Shown here in pieces: positions 31,841 to 44,354 of a stretch of DNA of 64,000 nt. How positions within the stretch are numbered: position 1 is the first letter of the stretch; each line of letters begins with the position of its first letter. A model generated the notes under the pieces. It was not told the DNA's origin and searched no databases. It worked only from the letters and a program-made list of their open reading frames with translations. Source of the stretch: Dama dama (Eukaryota; Chordata; Mammalia; Artiodactyla; Cervidae); assembly GCF_033118175.1 (NCBI RefSeq), contig NC_083691.1, forward strand, positions 15,783,001 through 15,847,000, given 5' to 3'. A program made the translations under genes and the position numbers.

Positions 31841-34800
31841 GAGTCAATGCCTCCCGTAGGGGCCTCTGGTGTGTCCCCTGGAGGGAAGTGTGGTTTGCAC
31901 CTCCACCTCCCCAGCTGGACCCCTGCAGATCCACTTCTGGGTTCTCCTCCCGGGAGACTGTGGCCCTTCTTTTCACATCTCACTTTCCGGAGGTTGTGGG
32001 GGCTAGTGGTCTTCATGGTCCTCAGAGGCAGGGTGGCTGAGCCTCTGCCCCCACCCACGGCCGCTCTGACATCAGGCCTCCTCCCGCTGGCCACCCTGCT
32101 CCTCCAGGGCTCTGCCCCGCTGAGTGGGAGGTCAGGGGCCCCGTCTCGCCGGAGCCTCAGTGGCGTTGTCTCATTTCCTGCCACCAGGAATCAGCCACGC
32201 CTCAGCTCTGGTTCTGGCTGGGGCCTCAAATTCGCTTCCCTCCTCGAGTTCCACTCCCCCTGAGAGGTGGAGGGCAGACCCCGGGTTCCTCCAGCATGGG
32301 GGCAACCAGGATTTCCCACGAGAACCCAGGAGGCTGCTGGAGCTGGCAGGGACTTGTCATCCAGGTGGCGCGCCCCAGAGCAGACCCCCAGAAGCAGAAG
32401 GGACAGCCCCTTCCACCGTCTGTGGGGACACAGAAGGAGGGTCCCTAGCGAAACAAAAGACATTCCCATCAGCGGGGGCCGGGTGGGAAAGCAGCCGGTG
32501 GAGATGCCGGGGACGGAAGGTGACCAGAAGGCTGAGTCCCCGGAGACAATTAGAGACAGGCCAGCAGGCAGCAGCTGAGGCCTGGGCCCCGAGAGCCATT
32601 TCCTTTGCAGGGCTGCTGCGGAAGGGCCTGTACACTGTCTCTGCCCAGCAATTTGTCCGCAAGGGATATAATAGCCTGGGTTTCATTGCTCTGGGTGGCA
32701 GAGAGGACAGTGACCCGCCATGAAAAGAAAGATGGGAGAAGCAGGCCCACACGGTGGCAATTCAGGTGCTTTTGGACGCCACAAGCACGCTCTTTAATTA
32801 AGCCCCTCATCTTCAGCGCATCCTGCAGAAACGCACCTGCTTTCCATCTGCCCGCCGGAGTGGCCGGAGCGTGACTTCACGCTGTCCTTCCTGAGTTCTG
32901 CCCGGGACTGTTCACGCGAGGCGGCCACGAGCTCACTCGCTCTTTCTCTCTCTCTCTTTTTTCTTGCTCTGAAAGATTCTATGAAAACCATATTAAAAAG
33001 TGTGAGAGCCAAGCGATTCCATTTATCAAAGGGAGAAGGCCGTAAATAGCATTCATTCCGAGAATAGCAAACAGTACTACCAGATTCCTAGGCAAGGGAG
33101 GAAGGCCAGAGTCCCCTTAATTGACCTAATCTCCACTTCATGCCCGACACTGCATCTGTGCCTGCAAGCTGGAACACAAAATATCTTCCTCTCGCAGAAT
33201 TATTTTCTGCAGCAGCAGTAAACAACCAGGGCCCGAGACACGGGTGTCTGCGCTGTTTGCTGAACGACCCTGTCCTATTTGATGTCACTGTGGTGGTGGC
33301 TTTTTTTGGGTGGTTTGGGGCTGACTCCGTTCTGCAAATGGGTTCCACTCACGTGGGCTGGGCAGTGGGCAGGGCCCCGTGTCCGGCCAGGAGGCAGCGG
33401 GGTGCGCCGGTCTGCCCTCCTGGAAATCTTGCTGTTGCCAGGACGGCGCTAGGGCATCGCTCAGGGCCCCTCCCCTCCCCTCTCACAGATGTTCTTGCAT
33501 TTTCAGGAGAGGCCCTGCATGAGCAGCTTCCCTGTCCATATGTGCCCGCTGGCTCCAGCAGCAGGGGAGGCTGGTGCAAGCCCAGCCCAGGCCTGGCACC
33601 ACCCCGGCCCCCACTGCAGCTCAAGCTGCCGGGCTACAGTGCTGGCTTCGGCAAACCGCACCCTTTATAACCTCCTGGGAGAACGGCTGTCCCAGGAATA
33701 GGGAAGAGAAGGCCTTTATTAATTTGTGCAGGATGCGAAGTAACTGCAGGTCTCCTTATCCAGAACTCCTCGTCTGGGGTGCCTGTCTTGAAAGATGCCT
33801 GTGTCCTAGAAGCTGTGAGCGGAGCCTCCTGGGTCCTCCCGGCCCCGAGGGCTCACCCATCAGACACAGGCTCCTGCTGGCTGATCCTCTGCACCTGCGC
33901 ACTCCCCAGGCTTCCCTGCCCCCTATCTCATGTGGTTTCTGGACACACCCCCGTCTCCCTGCCTCCTTCCATCCTCCTTGACCTCGCACTTCTCTCTGCA
34001 TCGCCCTGCAGGCTCAGGACCTCTGTGGACACCCTTGTTTCCCCATTGTTCCATTCTTCGGTGATCAGCCCAGAACTCGCTGGGTCTGTGGAGCTGAGAG
34101 GGCTTTTTTTCTTTCTTTTTTAAATATGTTTGTAATTATTCAGATAAAAGATTGCTAGGCTCCAATTTATCTGTGCTGCCTAAAGAATAATGGAGAATTA
34201 AACGCAATTCTGCTTTGAAAAAAACCCAACCGTAAAAACAAAATGATGATTCAATGGAAGGTATTCAGGAAAATCTGCAGATTGAATAAGCTTGATGATT
34301 TTTAGCACTTCCAATAGATTGCAAGCCCTTAGCATCATTTATTAACTATTTGGAGACTGTGGATTCATGATGATTATCTCTCCTTTACAGACTAACAGAG
34401 GTGTCCACTGTCTCACAGAGTGGCTGGGAAAAGGAAAGAAAGAAACCTGCCTGAAAAACAGTCTGGCTTCTCAAATGGCACATAATGGCTCGTGAAATGG
34501 AGGAGAGTAGAGACAGAGAGGGAGCTAATATTCGGGTAGAGTCTGTTTGTTTGCAGCTAAGGCCTGGGCAGTTCTATGTGGGACATGGTTTGAAGTCAGG
34601 GATTGGGTTTCACAGTTTGCACAGGAGAACACACACGCTCTCCCAGGTTAGGGGGCTTGGGGCAGAGTGTTCTTTGGGGAAGGGGCTGCATCTTGCTCAC
34701 GGGTGCCTGCCGCGTCCGGCAGCCTGGGCCATTGTCCTGTAGGATCTTGAGAGTGCCAGCCCTGCCCACCTCCACGGGTGTGGGTGATGTGCCCAGGACA

Positions 34801-34959
34801 CACCTCCATGATTCCGGGGGTCCTCCTCCCTTGTGGGTGCCTCTTCGTGGAGCAGCTTTTCAATCTTCCTCATTGTCTGTCTGCTTCCTAAGGTACGCCA
34901 CTCTTCACAAAGCTTTCTCTTGCCTTCCCCGCGCCTATAATGCTATACCTTTCCCTTCA
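31841..34959. other. Long low-repeat block, candidate regulatory DNA
   Basis: Over 3 kb with almost no interspersed repeat. 31900-32600 is GC-rich; its open frames on both strands are not recognisable (longest plus 32124-32723). 32600-33110 and 34120-34345 are AT-leaning with many intact homeodomain-like and other TF-like words and few signs of decay. A faint MIR-like stretch lies near 34370-34430. No exon can be supported. Confidence 0.35.
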
Positions 34960-35400
34960 ATGTTCCCACTGACAAGGGAGACTTTGACTTCCAAGTTTAT
35001 GTTCATAGTGCTTCCTGTCCAGCTCACATCTCTCTGCTGAATCCTGGCCAGACAGCTTCAAAGCCTGCTGGGCTCCTCAATGCCCCCAATTGTCCAAACG
35101 ACCCAGGGGTCTTTGCTGTCTCTGCCCTGACCTTGTCCTTCACCATCTGCTTCTTCTCCATGGAATCCACCTCCATAGAATCAGTGGCATTCATGTAATT
35201 AGCCTAGACTGGAGATGCACCCCTTCTTTCACACCCCCTTTTAATTGATTTACTGAGTCTTGCTTCCTCTGACGTGGGAAGATTTCTGGACCCCCTTTCT
35301 GACCTCTGCCAGTGCCTGAGTTCAGTCTCTCATGGTTCCTGCCCACAGGGGCCCAGGGGCACCTGATGGCTTCCTGTCTCTGGTTTGCTCCTCACCCTCC
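34960..35400 (+). mobile_element. Probable L2 LINE remnant
   Basis: The order of 'ccaattgtccaaacgaccc', 'ttctttcacacccccttt', 'gatttactgagtcttgcttc' and 'gttcagtctctcatggttcc' recalls the L2 body region. It is strongly diverged. Confidence 0.4.
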
Positions 35401-35694
35401 AATATGTCTTCCACCTGCTGCGGCTTATTTTTGCATAGAAAGCTTTATTTTCCAGCACTTAGAGAATAAGTGCTTAGCCTGACACTTGAGTCTCTTCAAC
35501 AGAACTCGCAACCACCCTGTGCACCTGGGCAGGCTCCTGGCTATCCTCTTCCACAGAGGCTGTGTGCAGGGCCTGGCCGCTCTGCTTGTGCCCCTCCACA
35601 AATGACACTGTCCCTCCCTTTGCATGATAAATCGGTCTTAAGATGCCTTTAAATGCTATCTGTGCTATTAATAATAATATAGCATATGGTATTT

Positions 35695-36350
35695 TCTCTC
35701 TGGTGTATGCCAATACATACAGTATTTGTCATGCAATGTAAGTTATCTGGTATGCACTATGTGGTATATGCTATCTGTCATATGTCATATGATATACACT
35801 ATGCAGTATATGTCATGTGGCATATGCTATCACTATAGTATATGTCACACTGTATATACAATATGGTATATGCCACATGGCATATGTCATGTAGTATATG
35901 CTTATATAGTATACAATATCTAGTATATGACATATAATATTAATGTATACCATGTGGTATATGTTACATGATACAGGCCTGTGGTATATACTATCTAGTA
36001 TACATCATATAGTATATGCCATGTGGTATATGCCGTTTGGTACATGCTATAGAGTTTATGCTATCTCATATATGCTGTATAGCATATATCATGCAGTTTA
36101 TCCTATGTGGCATATGTCATACAGTACATGCTCTTTGGCATACATCATATATCAGTGTTATTCTCTCAGTCATGTCTGACTCTTTGTGACCCCATGGACT
36201 GTTGCCTGCCAGGCTCCTCTGTTCATTGGACTTTCCAGGCAAGAATACTGGAGTGGGTTGCCATTTCCATATGCTATACAGTATATTCCATGTGACATAT
36301 GCCATGTATTGTATGACATATGCTGTATGTGTCATATGATGTAATATGAT
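35695..36350. repeat. TATG/CATATG imperfect minisatellite
   Basis: An array of drifting roughly 20-bp units such as 'gtcatgtggcatatgctat' fills 35695-36155 and 36269-36350. It is split by a truncated SINE. Most units carry TATATG or CATATG, so the array is rich in short palindromes. Confidence 0.9.
36156..36268 (-). mobile_element. Bov-tA type SINE, 5'-truncated, inside the array
   Basis: Only the tail half is present ('tcagtcatgtctgactc' to 'gtgggttgccatttcc'). The tRNA-derived head is absent. The array resumes directly after it. Confidence 0.88.
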
Positions 36351-36651
36351 GGAATATGCAATCAGACCTTATGAATCAAAGTGTAAGTTTCATCTCGAGC
36401 CCACCCATCTGCCTCCCACTCAGGAAGCTCTGCCCGCTCTCACGTGCAGCCTCGTATGGGCCCCAGGTGATACGAGGTGGGTGCTGATGCTGGAGTGGTT
36501 CTGGGAGCCTCTCTGCTGTCTCAGGTGCTGAGAAGAAGCCCCTGACTAGCTGCTTCATCCCAGATTGAGGTGAATGTCTGCCTGTAAGGTGGCATCCTTG
36601 CTGAGTCATTAGCAGGCTGTGTGCTTATTGTCCATAACGACTCAGCATCTG

Positions 36652-36806
36652 TGTTGTTATTCAGTTGCTAAGTCACATCTGACTCTTTGAGACCCCATGG
36701 ACTGCAGCATTCCAGGCTTCCCTGTCCTTCACTATCTCCTGGGACTTGCTCAAACTCATGTCATTTGAGTCAGTGACGCCATCCAACCATCTCATCCTCT
36801 GTCACC
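36652..36806 (-). mobile_element. BovB LINE 3' end, short
   Basis: From 'gttgttattcagttgctaag' to 'catctcatcctctgtcaccc', the last 150 bases of BovB in reverse. Confidence 0.85.
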
Positions 36807-37689
36807 CTTCACTTTGCTCTTTGCAAAGCACTTTCCATTCATTTCTTACTGGGCAGGGGATTTCCATCTTATCATACAAAGAGGTGATAAGGATTCAGAA
36901 AGGGTAGCTCAGTTTTCAAGACAGTGGTTAAACCCTGGTTTCTCCTGACTTGGCCCACTCTGTGGGAGACCCACCTCCCTTTCTCTTTGTCTGTCTCTCT
37001 CCTCCCCCAGCCTCCTCTCCTCTCTGGTCTTCCCCCATCTCATTTTCTGGCTGCTCAGAAGTCTTACTCTTTGCCTTGGCCCCACACCATAGCCTGGTCT
37101 TCCTCTGAAGGGCTCCAGGGTTCCCTGATCCTGTGAAGTCCAGAAGTATGAGGAAGTTACAGGCATGTGAGCGATGCTTTGATGGAGGTGGATGGACAAC
37201 CAGAAGGGAGCCCTGTTTCCAAGGATTCCCCTGGTGGGTTTTCAGTTTTCATGCCAGGAGATAGACCCAGCTTCATCTGACTCACTGTGTCTTTTATGTA
37301 ATATTGAATTTACACTGGTTTTTGCATCTTGACCAAGATAATGTGTGATAGTCAGAGTTGAGTTTCCCAGAGGTTTTGATCACACTCATTTGAAGTCATC
37401 AATTAAGAGGTCCAATTAAGTCACTAGTATCAGTGAAACACTGTATTGTGCCAAGTTCATCAAACTGTAGTGGGAAAGGGACCCCGGAGGCTTTCAGAAC
37501 CTGTACTTGGCCTTATCTCTAGAGACTGTGACTGAATCAGAGGACTTCTTGCATGCCAGATGATTCTTTACCTTTTCCAGGTTTCCTGAGATTTAACTAG
37601 TTAATAAAAATTACACATACCTAAGATATATAACTTGATATAAACAGATAAGAATCCCACTCAGAGATTTTCTGGTAGAAGGAAAATTG
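36807..37689. other. Unique sequence, nothing recognised
   Basis: AT-moderate unique DNA between a BovB end and a MIR. Confidence 0.4.
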
Positions 37690-37840
37690 ACTTTACATTT
37701 AGACAGACTTGAGTTTAGAGCTGATCTTTGCTATTCATTTACTTTCTAATTTTGAAACAAGTGTTCATTTTTTGACCTTCAGTTTTATCACTTAGGAAAA
37801 AAAAAATCTATGTCAAAGGATTGTCCTTACAGTTAAAATA
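37690..37840 (+). mobile_element. MIR SINE
   Basis: 'agacagacttgagtttagag', 'ttactttctaattttgaaac' and 'cttcagttttatcacttagg' follow the MIR order. Confidence 0.58.
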
Positions 37841-38861
37841 AAATCAATTAATTATATCATTAATATAAATACCCCCATGTTCCTCATGAAAATGGAAGAT
37901 TGCTTTTTTATGTGAGTGGCTAGTTTATTAAACTATAATGATATGTAAATAAAAATACTACAATCCTTTGGGAAATATATTGGCTGCTTTATTTAGCTTG
38001 AGAAATGTATAAGATTAATGTATTTCTATCTGTGGAAAGTGCTCAGGAATTACTATAGAAAATGATTATAATAATATATCTTTAAATTTCAACTTCCACA
38101 GTGTGTTAGGCCAAGTACCGAAAACCAGTACCTCTAAAGCCTAGCGGTAATTCTGATTACTCAGTTACAAGTATGGTTGATGTGTATGGCTGAGTTTACA
38201 AAGAAGGAAGGAAAGTCAGGAGCAGCCAAACAAAGAACAGAATATTAGCGCCCTCGGACTGGCGCAGGAGGCGGGCAGGAGGCAGGGAGGTCGCTCCACT
38301 TTGTAAATCAAGGGGCTTCTGTGTTACCATCCGAAGAGACACCGAGGGAAGCCCTGGAGCAGAACTCAGTCCCCTCTCCTGCCCTACCTTCAGGATAAAA
38401 ATCAGGTACTAGGTGATTACATCTTAGTGGAAATCACACTAGAAAAACTGTTCACCAGCTCAGTGAGTTGACAAGTTTTCTGGGCTACTTCCACCTGGGA
38501 TAAGGTTTAAGTAAAAGGAGGGGGTAGGGGCAAATTCCCCTGAATACGTGTGGCTGTGACCTACCTTGTACGGAGCTGGCAATCAGATGGAGGATATCAA
38601 AGCCGTGAAGCCTGGGTAACCAGCAAAAGCAAACGCAAAGCCACTCTAGAAAACTCAGGTCCACCATAGAGGAGCCCAGCATCGCCAAGTGCAGACTCCC
38701 TGTGGCCTGATGGTGCTGGAAGGATTTAAAGACATCAGCGGAGGAGGTTAAGTCATTGAGAAGACAATGACTACTGCAAAGATGTCAGGTAGATTTTGGA
38801 GGAAAAAGATAAAATGAAACTCTTAGAAATGAAAACTGTCACCATTGAAGTGAAGATAATT
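37841..38861. other. Unique sequence, nothing recognised
   Basis: AT-rich unique DNA to about 38100, then mixed composition. No exon was recognised. Confidence 0.4.
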
Positions 38862-39174
38862 CAGATCAGTTCAGTCGCTCAGTCGTGTCTGACTCTTTGT
38901 GACCCCATGGATGGCAGCATGCCAGGCCTCCCTGTCCATCACCCACTCCCAGAGTTTACTCAAACTCATGTCCATTGAGTCAGTGATGCTATCCAACCAT
39001 CTCATCCTCTGTCGTCCCCTTCTCCTCCTGCCTTCAATCTTTCCCAGCATCAGGGTCTTCCAATGAGTCAGTTCTTTGCATCAGGTGGCCAAAGTATTGG
39101 AATTTCAGCATCAGTTTTTCCAATGAATATTCAGGACTAATTTCCTTTAGGATGGACTGGTTGGATCTCCTTGC
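38862..39174 (-). mobile_element. BovB LINE 3' end
   Basis: Reverse BovB 3' end from 'cagatcagttcagtcgctc' to 'ggttggatctccttgc'. A target repeat 'agataatt' flanks it at 38854-38861 and 39175-39182. Confidence 0.9.
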
Positions 39175-39182
39175 AGATAATT

Positions 39183-40489
39183 AGAATGAAATAAATAGTA
39201 TGTACGTCTGGATGCAGGAGAAATCTTAACATTAAAGAGTCCTCACGCCTTCCTTTCTTCGCTGTTATCTCCCAGAGAGAGGCTGGACAGGGTGTCTCCT
39301 CAGGTTCATGCAGTCAGTGAGTGAGGGAAAGCTACAGTTCAAAGGTGCTTTGCTCTGCTTGCGGCCCATGGCAGGAAAATGCCTTACAGGGTGCCTCATG
39401 CACAAACTTAGGGAAATTGCATCACAGTAAAAAAAAAACTGTCATTGGCCAGAAGAAAGACTGACTTCTGTGGACCTCCCTGAAGGAAGGCAGCCTCCAT
39501 GGGCCTCCTTGAAGGAAGACGATGACATGAAGGTCATAAAGTATAAGAAAAACAGAGAACAAATCTGTGTGGACTGGGTCTACCAAGGATTATCTGTGTA
39601 CTCTCAAGGCCGTGGGAACCTAAACCAGAATTCAGGGAGTTTCAGTTTTTCTGCGATATCGTGAGAACTATCATAATGAGAAACATAATTATATGGAGAC
39701 AAACCCCCAGTGGTTTCTAAGCATCCTCCTCAGCCTTTAACAAATAAAGACATACGCATTTTGCATTCACACTAAGGAATAAATAATAAATTATAAACAG
39801 AATAGAGACTATAATACGGTGGTGTGGTGTCTGTAGATTTTTACGGTCCCTGGAGTGTGCCGCTGTAGTTAATGTATGCTTTTTCCTGATTTGAAAATAT
39901 TCACAATTCTTTGTGAATCCAGTTCCCCATATCAGTACAGGAATACTGGAATGGAAAATGTAGTTAGAATTCTATGGGCTCCGTTCTTCCATTGCATTTC
40001 AATTAGAGACACCATTTGTCTTGGGCCTTTTATCTCTTGGAACATTCTCCCATGTGCTGTCGGAAGATAACGTGGTTTTCAGGTCTTTGAAGTTGTGGGG
40101 TTTTCCTCTGTGTCTCCACACGCCCCATAGGTGTATGTAATCTGGCTGTAACAGAGTGTTGTCATGTCTTGTTGACTAATTAAGCCCCTTCCCTTGAAAT
40201 CCCAGCAGCTGAAAGTTCAAGTGTTAAACGGTGGGACGGTGAATCCAAAAGGGAGAGAATACCGAGCAGCCCCAGCCTCAGCTGGGTTTCATGTTTCTGC
40301 CTTTCTTTGCTCTATTTCCTGTCTGTCTAGCCAGGGGCTGCCTGATTAGAGATGCTAGTGTCTTCAACCTAAAGCCAGAGATACTATCCTAACGTGAGAC
40401 TCGGAACCAGCTGATACGTGATGAGAGACAGCAAATCCGCATAGCGCGGCATCCCAGTGGCGGAGTGAAAATTGTCATCATCAACTGAT
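39183..40489. other. Unique sequence, nothing recognised
   Basis: AT-moderate unique DNA with an A-run near 39430-39438. Confidence 0.4.
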
Positions 40490-40740
40490 TTGTTTATTCA
40501 CAGGGCAAACATTGAGTGTCTGCTGTGTCCTGGACACTGGGAAAAATACTGGAGCTACAAAGGTTTGTAAGATGAGATTTTGCCCTCAAAGTACACGATC
40601 TGGTGGGAAAGAGAGACAAACGGACAATTGCAGAACATTGTGGTGGGATTGAGAGAGGGTGTCTTAGGAGTCCTGAGAGCTTGGAAGAGAGGGGCAGACC
40701 GTTATCTTCGTTATAAACAGGGGTCAGGTCAGACATGGTG
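40490..40740 (-). mobile_element. Probable L2 LINE 3' end
   Basis: In reverse it shows 'acattgagtgtctgctgtgt', 'ctggacactgggaaaaatac' and 'aagtacacgatctggtggg', matching the order of an L2 3' end. The element may continue, much decayed, toward 42100. Confidence 0.5.
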
Positions 40741-42220
40741 ACTTTGAACTGTGTGAAAATCAGTTCAAAGAAGGATGTGAATCGAAGAAGGAGAGGAAGC
40801 AGGGTCTAGCCCATCATAAAAGGCCACACATTTCACAGTCCAGGCTTTTGGTAAAAGACTTGAGGCTTGGTTGAAAGATTTTAACTGGGAAGTTGCAAGG
40901 GAAACCTTGAGATTGAATCCATATATTGACAGTGGTGTTTAAGGACAGACTTAGTGGGGAAGAAAATGGGATTACACAAACTGGGGGACTCTTTCAAAGA
41001 AAAGGAAACATTGGGGCTTGGGGCTGAGGCAGTGACTGATTCTAGAATTCCTGAAGGAGCTCGTTGATGGATGCAGTAAGCAGCTGGGGTGAGGAGGGCT
41101 GGAGTCCCGTCTGGCTGCCTCAAGTGGAGACGATGCTGCTTGTTAAAGCAGGGACTGCAGAGAGAAGACAGCATGCTTCCAGTTCTGGTCAGTTGTGGTT
41201 TGAGGTACCAAGGAGGCATCCAGGAGGAAATGTGATGACCAGCTGGCCAGGAGTGGCCAGAGCCCCAGAGAAAGATCTGGGCTGGTATGTAGGTTCCTAA
41301 CTCAGAAGCTTTCCGGAGCAGTTATAAACCAGGTGTGCAAACCATAAAACTACAAGTAGCAACAGGATAACTATAAAATTCTGGAGAATGATTCAATGTA
41401 AAGAAAGTGGAAAGAAAGAAACCTGAGAGGCAGAGAGGGAGCCAGGGCCTCAAGAGGAAAGAGGAGACCCAGAAAAGAGAAAAATCATCAAAGCTAAAAG
41501 GAGAGATGCCATGGAGAGCTTGGGTCAGTTTGGAAGGGACCCCTGTCCACTGGACTTGGAAATCCGAGGGCTCAGGTGAACATGAGATGAGTGATGTCAG
41601 TGGATTAAAGGATGAATTAAACACTAAGCAAAGCAGAGAGCGTGAGATGGAGGTGAAAGAGGAGCCGAGAGTTACTCTGGCTCATTTGCCTTCATCTGTA
41701 GATGGAGAGACCGAAGTCCAGTAAGGGTGTTTACCCAGCACACTTGCAGGCTTGAAAACTGGGCTCCTATAAGGGACTGGAAGAAGCATGCTTAGAAAGA
41801 TGACAGCCGGCTCCTGCAGATAGTCCTGAGTTCCAGTGCAGGAATACAAACTTCGCTTTATTGCTGTCATCAGTTTCAACACGGAGCCACTGAAGTTTTT
41901 GTGCTGAGTGCTGGCATGTTCATAAAAACATTTAAGAAGATCCATCTAAGGTAAATGAGTATGAGGCTGCAGGAAGATAAAGGATGATAAGACAAGAAGT
42001 AGAGATTGGTGACAATGGCAAATTCAGGTGAAAAGGGCTGGGCTTACAGGATGCAAGAAAATTAGAGAATCATGAAGACTCTGTCAACATAGGAACAGAG
42101 GAAATGAAATTGAGATGAAGGCTAATTGTAGGTTCTCTCCATTCTTGTCTTGAAGGAAGAGAGATTCACTGGCAGGAATAGGAAAATCCGGAAGTATTGT
42201 TTTTGACATATATCTAATGA
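40741..42220. other. Purine-rich unique sequence, possible decayed L2
   Basis: About 1.5 kb of GA-leaning DNA. Its texture is compatible with an old minus-strand L2 body but no firm landmark was found. The open frame at 41407-41724 is Glu/Lys-rich because of the base composition. Confidence 0.35.
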
Positions 42221-42345
42221 CTTTTTTTTTTTTTGGCCATGCTGCCCAGTTTGCAAAATCTTAGTTCCCCAACCAGAGGTTGAACCTGGGCCCTTGGTAG
42301 TGATACGATGAGTTCTAACCACTGGACCATCTGGGAACTTCCAAA
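42221..42345 (-). mobile_element. CHR-type tRNA-derived SINE, short
   Basis: A T-run, then 'ggccatgctgcccagtttgc', 'cttagttccccaaccagagg' and 'taaccactggaccatctgg' is the reverse of a cetartiodactyl tRNA-derived SINE without a BovB tail. Confidence 0.82.
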
Positions 42346-43289
42346 ATGCTTTTTCATTGGTGTTTCTGATTTCCTGGAGAAGAACCTAGGTTGTACCTAG
42401 GAGAACCTTGGAGAAGAACCAGGAGGAGGTTAAACACATGACCTAATATCTGTCTTTTAAGGGGTATGTGCTCACTGATGGAAGAACACTGAGCAACCTT
42501 CACTTTATCCCTGAGTAAATTCTTTCTGATGCTGCTGTATTCCCCAGCCCAGCCATTGGAATGCAAGCCCCTGGTGGTCTGCCTCACCTGTCAGGAGCGA
42601 TTGAATAACAGAGAACAGCAGTGAGGGCTCATGTTACTAATATTCCATTACTTTTGCAAAGGAGACAAGAGTACATTCATTAGTACACTATGAAATATTA
42701 CCCTAAATAAGTAAAATTAAATTATGCTTGTCAAAATAAATGAACACTGCACATGCCACAATTCCGTGTCTCTAATTCTTTTAATTATGTTTTTTTCTTA
42801 CTTGCTAATTTGTGAAATTTGCTAACTCACAATGGGCTCCCCTGTCATTAGTGAGAATGAGCTGACTTCTGCCTAGCAGTTTGCACACCCCGCTACCCGT
42901 GGCTTCTGGCGTGCTCTACCTGGGCCCCATACAGACTAATTGATTGGTTCTTTTCCTCTCTTCAAGCTTGCTGCAAGCTACATATTAATTTTCACTTTTT
43001 GAAATCTGTGATTAGGAGACAAGCATTCTCTCTGCAGATGGAAGGACACTTTTTCACTCTGAAATAGGAAATTCCAGTCTACACAGTGACTATACTTGCC
43101 TTCCTTTAAATGTGGTGTGTGTGTTGTGTTTTCTTCTCAATGAAGAGAAACAATTGTGTTAATTTCCAATGTGTAACTCTGCTGATCCATCACCTGTAGG
43201 GATGCAAAAGTCACTTTGGCCCAGGTGTTCCTTGGGAGGGCTTCAAATCCAGGCAGTGTTCCCTGAGTACCTTCTTGTAGTGTGATGCA
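42346..43289. other. Unique sequence, nothing recognised
   Basis: AT-rich unique DNA. 42600-43000 has few signs of repeats and could be conserved, but I cannot show it. Confidence 0.35.
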
Positions 43290-43480
43290 TTCTGAAAGAG
43301 TTTTGCAAATATCATCTGATCCATCCTCCCAGTATTTCTATATGTGAGGCATTTTGAACACCTTGTAATGCTCAAAGCAGTTAAGCAGTTAGAGGGATTT
43401 CCCAAGTTCATATACTCGTGAGAGACAGGGTGGGAACACATCTCCCCATCACATGTTTTCACCTGAGCCTGGTGTGTTAT
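43290..43480 (-). mobile_element. MIR SINE
   Basis: In reverse: 'gcaaatatcatctgatccat', 'gtgaggcattttgaacacct', 'gatttcccaagttcatatac' and 'gacagggtgggaacacatc' follow the MIR order. Confidence 0.65.
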
Positions 43481-43544
43481 GGGCTCACATCAAACTGCCC
43501 GGAGATTGCATATTATTAAGAGACCATAAAGAAATAGAACCTGT

Positions 43545-43571
43545 GAAGAGAGAGAGAGAGAGAGAGAGAGA
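43545..43571. repeat. (GA)n microsatellite
   Basis: About 13 GA repeats. Confidence 0.95.
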
Positions 43572-43698
43572 TGATGGTGGGAACGTCTTAGAGGCAGGAG
43601 TTGAAGAAAGGCTTACATAGTGATCTCATTCCTAATTTTAACTGTTTTTTGAAAGATGTTTATTGAAGAAAATTGAGAAAAGTACAATGAGAAAATGG

Positions 43699-43905
43699 GC
43701 TTCCCAGGTGGCTCAGTGATAAAGAATCTGCCTGCCGATGCAGGAGACGTGGGTTTGATCCCTGGCTCTAGAAGATATCCCTGGAGAAGGAAAAGGCAAC
43801 CCACTCCAATATTCTTGCCTGGGAAATCCCATGGACAGAGGAGCCTGACGGATTAGAGTCCATGGGATCACAAAAGAGTCGAACACGGCTAAGTGACTGA
43901 ACAAC
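43699..43905 (+). mobile_element. Bov-tA type SINE
   Basis: It runs from 'gggcttcccaggtggctcag' to 'ggctaagtgactgaacaacc' and has the full head-to-tail structure. No firm TSD was found. Confidence 0.9.
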
Positions 43906-43909
43906 CACA

Positions 43910-44338
43910 ATAGCAATGACAGAATTGATGCCTAGCAGTGCTGCATTTGCATATTTTATCTTTTAATATTCTCAAGATGGGATTACACAGCCTCCCCTTG
44001 CCCATGCACTGGATCTCTGGACTCACAGCTCAGGAAGAAGATGTAGGATGCTACCTGACTTTCTCTCAGGCTGGGCTCTGTGAGGCTTCCCGCTGGCTCT
44101 GTTCTTCCCTGGGGGTATGACTCGGGGAACCCTGAATGGCCATGCCATGTGCTTGTTCACCCTGAGGCCACCAGGCTGGAGACACAGATTAGATGCAGGA
44201 AACCCCAGAAGCTCAGTGTAGTCCCAGCATCTGTGAGTGAGTGAGCATACCTGCCAGCCTCAAGCCACATCAGCTCCCCCAGGGAGAGATGCTGTCCTCA
44301 TGTAGACCTGCCCCAGAGGCTGAGATGTGAGGGAAATT
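43910..44338. other. Unique sequence, nothing recognised
   Basis: Unique DNA upstream of the L1 insertion. Confidence 0.4.
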
Positions 44339-44354
44339 AAAAGAAGTGGATTCT

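Noticed and set aside
32124..32723. 199-codon plus-strand frame in GC-rich DNA
   Set aside because: The opposite strand and other frames are also open, as expected from GC-rich composition; no recognisable domain.
35726..36179. Tyr/Met/Cys/Ile-rich frames as small membrane proteins
   Set aside because: They follow from the TATG/CATATG array.
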